Assembly: GCA_046294625.1 (NCBI GenBank)
Contig: JBKBKN010000042.1
Location: 1-7,386 of the forward strand
Origin: JBKBKN01 sp046294625
GTDB lineage: Bacteria > Bacteroidota > Bacteroidia > M30B66
Direction of reading: 5' to 3'
Length of the DNA stretch: 7,386 nucleotides
How positions within the stretch are numbered: the first letter of the stretch is position 1; every line of letters starts with the position of its first letter. Below are positions 4,983-7,386 of this stretch, piece by piece. Under the pieces are notes generated by a model. That model did no database searches. It saw only the letters and a list, made by a program, of their open reading frames with translations, and had not been told where the DNA came from. Both the position numbers and the translations under genes were made by a program.

Positions 4983-5357
4983 TTATTTCTTTTTAGGGGT
5001 TGTTTTTTTGGCAGGAGCCGCTGCAACCGGAGCTGCACCGTTCTCGCCTTGAGATTCAGTGGAAGCATTATCGGCTCCTTCGCTTTCGCCTGAAGGAGCT
5101 TCCCCGGCTGCTCCTGCTTGCGCAGGGGCAGAATCTTCGTCGGGGCTTGCGCCCCTTTCGGGTATAATTTGTTGGGATTGGGATTTGCCATCGCGTAATA
5201 TTTTTTCCACTTTCAAACCATTGGCATTAGCATGGTAGCGGGCGTGGTCAATGGCCTTTGGCAAAAAGAAGTTACCATCGCCGGTGCTAAGCACATGGTC
5301 GGTATCAGGGTTGGCTGCGAAGATTGCTGCCACTGCTTTTTTCTCTTCAGGTGTCAT
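4983..5357 (-). CDS. small phage protein with conserved N-terminus and Ala/Glu/Lys tail (124 aa)
   Basis: I chose ATG 5357 over an upstream ATG at 5450 because it overlaps the spanin-like stop as ATGA, matching the other coupled junctions, and because the protein MTPEEKKAVAAIFAANPDTD then starts at its recognisable part. The first ~60 residues form a compact domain with VLSTGDGNFFLPKAIDHARY. Short Bacteroidota phage proteins with a similar 'sDG..F....A..HA' pattern exist, but no function is known to me. Residues 65-124 are low complexity (Ala, Glu, Ser, Gly), ending in a basic KKTTPKKK tail, and are probably disordered. The position between lysis and sheath genes suits a head or head-tail accessory protein, which is only a guess. 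Confidence 0.7.
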   Translation of the reverse strand: MTPEEKKAVAAIFAANPDTDHVLSTGDGNFFLPKAIDHARYHANANGLKVEKILRDGKSQSQQIIPERGASPDEDSAPAQAGAAGEAPSGESEGADNASTESQGENGAAPVAAAPAKKTTPKKK

Positions 5358-5875
5358 AACTGTATAAATTTGAAGGGTTTGATGAATTTGTGAATGAATA
5401 TAGTTCCGGCAGTAATTACACACAATGCAATGAGTGGTATAATCCACCAAGGATTGCGTGTGATAACCACCTTAGTTTCTATACTGCTGATGGCGCTTTC
5501 ATACAATCGCTTGTAGCGCTCTTTATCCTTAACAGCTATTTGCAACTGCTTTTCCACTCCGTCACAATGCACTTGGGTAGAGATATTGCCATACTTGTCA
5601 ATAGTAGTGGTGGCTTTGGCTCTGCCGCTTTGGGTACGTTGCTGCATTGGAACAATAGTTACCCTTCCTGTCTCTTCATCTATCACCGTAGCGATGGTGA
5701 AAGCAAGCTCCGCGCTATCAGCCGGAATGCTCACCGGAACATCGACCAAGCGATTGTTTACGATGGTGCAATCACTCACTGCTGTGTTCAACTGCACACG
5801 CTCCTGAACACGCAACTTGCGGCTGCATCCGGTAGCAATAAGCATAAGGGATAATATGATCGTGATAAACTTCAT
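5354..5875 (-). CDS. lipoprotein with C-terminal membrane helix, candidate unimolecular spanin (173 aa)
   Basis: The N-terminus is a lipoprotein signal (MKFITIILSLMLIATGCSRK) with the acylated Cys at position 17. The mature part is polar with a helical charged stretch near 105-135 (EKQLQIAVKDKERYKRLYES). Residues 143-162 (PWWIIPLIALCVITAGTIFI) form one membrane helix followed by a short Lys-rich tail. An outer-membrane lipid anchor at one end and an inner-membrane helix at the other is the layout of u-spanins such as T1 gp11, which fuse inner and outer membranes in the last step of lysis. Its ATG overlaps the holin stop by 4 bp, which supports a lysis role. The length is somewhat above known u-spanins. 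I have no family match, so it could be another phage envelope protein. Confidence 0.6.
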   Translation of the reverse strand: MKFITIILSLMLIATGCSRKLRVQERVQLNTAVSDCTIVNNRLVDVPVSIPADSAELAFTIATVIDEETGRVTIVPMQQRTQSGRAKATTTIDKYGNISTQVHCDGVEKQLQIAVKDKERYKRLYESAISSIETKVVITRNPWWIIPLIALCVITAGTIFIHKFIKPFKFIQL

Positions 5876-6387
5876 AGCTTAAGCAGGTTTGAAAGTTTTT
5901 CTTTTATGGCGTTGATCAGGCTGGAGCTTTCTTTTCCGGTAATTACGGACACATTCTCAAGAACAGAAACAAGATATTCAAGCGCTGTGTAAGCGAAGAT
6001 TCCGCTATACATCCAGTCAAAGAGTCCATGTAAAATAGGAGCATTGTCCAAGAACTGAAGGCGAAATGTGTTAACGACATATATCACAATCATTAGCATT
6101 GCAAGCTTAAAGGTGAAGCGTCCCATCTTGCCGGATTCAAGCCTTTGCTTTTTAACTACGACTGATGCTGTAAGACCGCTTATAAGTTCTGCTAAAGCAA
6201 GAACAGCAAAGGCTACCAGCGTGGCATGTGACAATCCCAAAAACATTTCAAGCGATACCATTAATGAACTTAGTACTACCATGCCAAAAGTGATGTGATA
6301 TTTAAGTGAGGGGAAAATTGAAAGCATGAACTCAGAAGGATCACTCCAACCGTAGCCTGCCATAATTTTTGTAATCACTTTTAACAT
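5872..6387 (-). CDS. phage holin family protein (171 aa)
   Basis: The protein has four probable membrane segments (about 33-51, 55-77, 93-109 and 122-143), with the polar loop KKQRLESGKMGR between the second and third and an amphipathic Lys-rich C-terminal helix (155-170). The pattern ALAELISGLTASVVVKKQRL followed by FTFKLAMLMIVIYVVNTF is that of the large Bacteroidota/Firmicutes holin family (phage_holin_4 type), whose members permeabilise the inner membrane at the end of infection to release or activate endolysin. The ATG at 6387 follows the terminator at 6401-6445, so this gene probably starts the lysis and tail operon. It overlaps the spanin-like gene by 4 bp. No endolysin gene is in the window. 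Confidence 0.75.
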   Translation of the reverse strand: MLKVITKIMAGYGWSDPSEFMLSIFPSLKYHITFGMVVLSSLMVSLEMFLGLSHATLVAFAVLALAELISGLTASVVVKKQRLESGKMGRFTFKLAMLMIVIYVVNTFRLQFLDNAPILHGLFDWMYSGIFAYTALEYLVSVLENVSVITGKESSSLINAIKEKLSNLLKL

Positions 6388-6400
6388 AATTTGAATTGGT

Positions 6401-6445
6401 TTTAAAAAATGGCTGCCGCCGTCTGTTCAAGGTCAGGCGGCAGCC
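6401..6445 (-). terminator. rho-independent terminator after the tRNA
   Basis: GGCTGCCGCC (6411-6420) and GGCGGCAGCC (6436-6445) form a perfect 10-bp GC-rich stem with a 15-nt loop. On the minus strand it is followed directly by ATTTTTTAAAA. It would end the capsid/tRNA transcript before the holin operon. On the plus strand the run after the stem (near 6456-6460) is interrupted and weaker. Confidence 0.75.
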
Positions 6446-6467
6446 TGCCAGGGGGTTTTTGTAGCGA

Positions 6468-6540
6468 TGCGATGGCAGGACTCGAACCTGCGACCTTCAG
6501 GGTATGAACCTGACGAGCTGACCAACTGCTCTACATCGCA
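6468..6540 (-). tRNA. tRNA-Met (anticodon CAT), initiator-like
   Basis: A complete cloverleaf is visible. The acceptor is TGCGATG with CATCGCA (7 bp), the D stem GAGC with GCTC, the anticodon stem TCAGG with CCTGA around TTCATAC, the variable loop AGGTC, and the T arm GCAGG-TTCGAGT-CCTGC. CCA is not encoded, and the next base (position 73) is T. The D stem carries A11-T24, a feature of bacterial initiator tRNAs, whereas elongator tRNA-Met has a pyrimidine at position 11. The anticodon stem has two G-C pairs next to the loop rather than the initiator's three. Position 1-72 is a weak T-A pair rather than the usual initiator mismatch. It lies only 9 bp after the capsid stop codon, so it must be cut out of the capsid transcript or made from a promoter inside that gene. 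Confidence 0.92.
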
Positions 6541-6549
6541 AGATTATGC

Positions 6550-7386
6550 TTAGGCAGCCACCTTCACAATCGCACCGGTAGCGCGGTTGTTGTTAATAGT
6601 TCCTGCTTTAAAGCGTTTCTGGAAGCCCATGTAATCGGCACGCAATTCAGGGTCTTTCTCTTTTAAAAACAAATCCCATGAACCGTCAGCGCGGAACACC
6701 TGGCTTTCTACCCAAGCCACTGATGTGGATGGAGAGTCAGTAGATGGTGCAGCAGCAGCGCCTATTGCTACCTTAGCCAATGTGACCTTATTGAAGATTG
6801 GCATTACAGAGCTTGCTGTGTAAATTTCGAATCCTGCAAATTGAAGAGCTTCGCCGGTGCGAAGATTAATGAGAGCTTTAAAAAGCTCCAAATCTTGAAA
6901 TTGAAGATCAAGCAAGTGATCGCTATTCAATAACAAAATTCTACCGATTTCCGGGAAATCGTTGTCATCAAATGACTTTTTCATTGCGGCGATGTCCAAT
7001 GCGCTGAAACGCTTGTGACCTGATGATGTGGCTCCGGTGGTTTCTATCACAGGAGTTAAAGCGGCATTGGCCGAAGGTGCCCAAGAGTGTGCGGCATAAC
7101 GCTGCAAGGTCTTCCAAATCTGACCACGGTGGTCAGTCAATACAGACTGACGTTTGTCGTAAGCCAATTCATATTGCTCCACGTTGGTTACCGGAGTGTT
7201 TTCGCTATCGAACACATCCAAGTCAACAAATCTGTGGGCATCAGTTCTGGCTACGATAGGAACGGGGTTGGCAATGGTATCTCTGTTCACAAACACTTCA
7301 GGTGAAGCTCCAATAGCTGCCCAGTTAATTCGGTCATTTTCTACCATCGGGCTAAAGTCTCTCGATCGGCTCACCCATGAACCTGC
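6550..7386 (-). CDS. major capsid protein, N-terminus cut by window edge
   Basis: The frame is open to the right edge (AGSWVSRSRDFSPMVENDRI...), so the GTG at 7374 is not a real start and the gene begins outside the window. I estimate a few tens of residues are missing. The visible 278 residues show a capsid pattern I associate with Bacteroidota phages: INWAAIGASPEVFVNRDTIANPVP, IVARTDAHRFVDLDVFDSENTP, then VEQYELAYDKRQSVLTDHRG and a later ALDIAAMKKSFDDNDFPEIG, followed by LLLNSDHLLDLQFQDLELFK and a C-terminal LRADYMGFQKRFKAGTINNN. It would form the HK97-like icosahedral shell. The stop at 6550-6552 is followed after 9 bp by the tRNA gene. Protease/scaffold, portal and terminase genes should lie further right, outside this window. 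Confidence 0.8.
   Translation of the reverse strand, partial: AGSWVSRSRDFSPMVENDRINWAAIGASPEVFVNRDTIANPVPIVARTDAHRFVDLDVFDSENTPVTNVEQYELAYDKRQSVLTDHRGQIWKTLQRYAAHSWAPSANAALTPVIETTGATSSGHKRFSALDIAAMKKSFDDNDFPEIGRILLLNSDHLLDLQFQDLELFKALINLRTGEALQFAGFEIYTASSVMPIFNKVTLAKVAIGAAAAPSTDSPSTSVAWVESQVFRADGSWDLFLKEKDPELRADYMGFQKRFKAGTINNNRATGAIVKVAA

Noticed and set aside
4242..5052. Plus-strand open frames opposite the sheath and small protein genes
   Set aside because: They are antisense to well-supported genes, with odd Cys/His/Pro composition typical of shadow frames.
5358..5450. Upstream ATG (5450) for the 124-residue protein
   Set aside because: It would overlap the spanin-like gene by nearly 100 bp and add a Cys/Tyr/His-rich stretch unlike the rest. 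The ATGA overlap at 5354-5357 is the better start.
6436..6460. Plus-strand terminator using the same stem
   Set aside because: The stem is followed by TGCCAGGGGGTTTTT, so the T-run is short and separated from the stem; no plus-strand gene ends nearby.

Overview
The window looks like Bacteroidota DNA. Genes lack clear Shine-Dalgarno sites. The capsid, tail and toxin-antitoxin proteins are of types I associate with Bacteroidota (Chitinophaga/Saprospira/Flavobacteria-like) prophages and accessory islands. About 6 kb (1360-7386) is a contractile-tailed phage or prophage module of moderate GC. About 1.35 kb (1-1355) is AT-rich accessory DNA that cuts into that module.

Phage part, read on the minus strand from the right edge: the C-terminal part of a major capsid protein; an initiator-like tRNA-Met(CAT); a rho-independent terminator; a holin; a lipoprotein with a C-terminal membrane helix (candidate unimolecular spanin); a small Ala/Glu/Lys-tailed phage protein; a DUF2586-type tail sheath; a tail tube-like protein; a G/GT-type tail assembly chaperone pair joined by a canonical -1 slippery site (A AAA AAC); and a tape measure protein that stops after 401 codons. 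Four junctions in this series (holin/spanin, spanin/small protein, sheath/tube, and the frameshifted chaperone) are 4-bp overlaps or translationally coupled. A single plus-strand gene for a small membrane protein fits exactly between the chaperone and the tape measure and shares a CATG with the tape measure start.

Accessory part: the tape measure reading frame runs straight into a ~125-bp imperfect inverted repeat (1229-1355). A second repeat of the same architecture lies at 821-955. Both begin ATAACGTTT...TTG.CG...GGCGGG and have matching CCCCGC...CAAA right arms. Between and beyond them are two units whose first and last bases are near-perfect reverse complements (13/14 and 9/10), as expected for integron-type cassettes bounded by attC-like sites, here reading on the minus strand. 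One unit carries a PIN-domain toxin plus a 50-residue antitoxin whose stop codon lies in the boundary box. The other has no intact gene, only a frame-damaged remnant and a nested inverted repeat around a polypyrimidine tract. The left edge (1-125) resembles the end of an IS256-type insertion sequence.

Most interesting points: the attC-like cassette array inserted in, or assembled onto, a phage tape measure gene; the frameshift site; the initiator-type tRNA; the candidate u-spanin; and the sandwiched opposite-strand membrane protein. No integrase, transposase, endolysin, portal or terminase gene is in the window.
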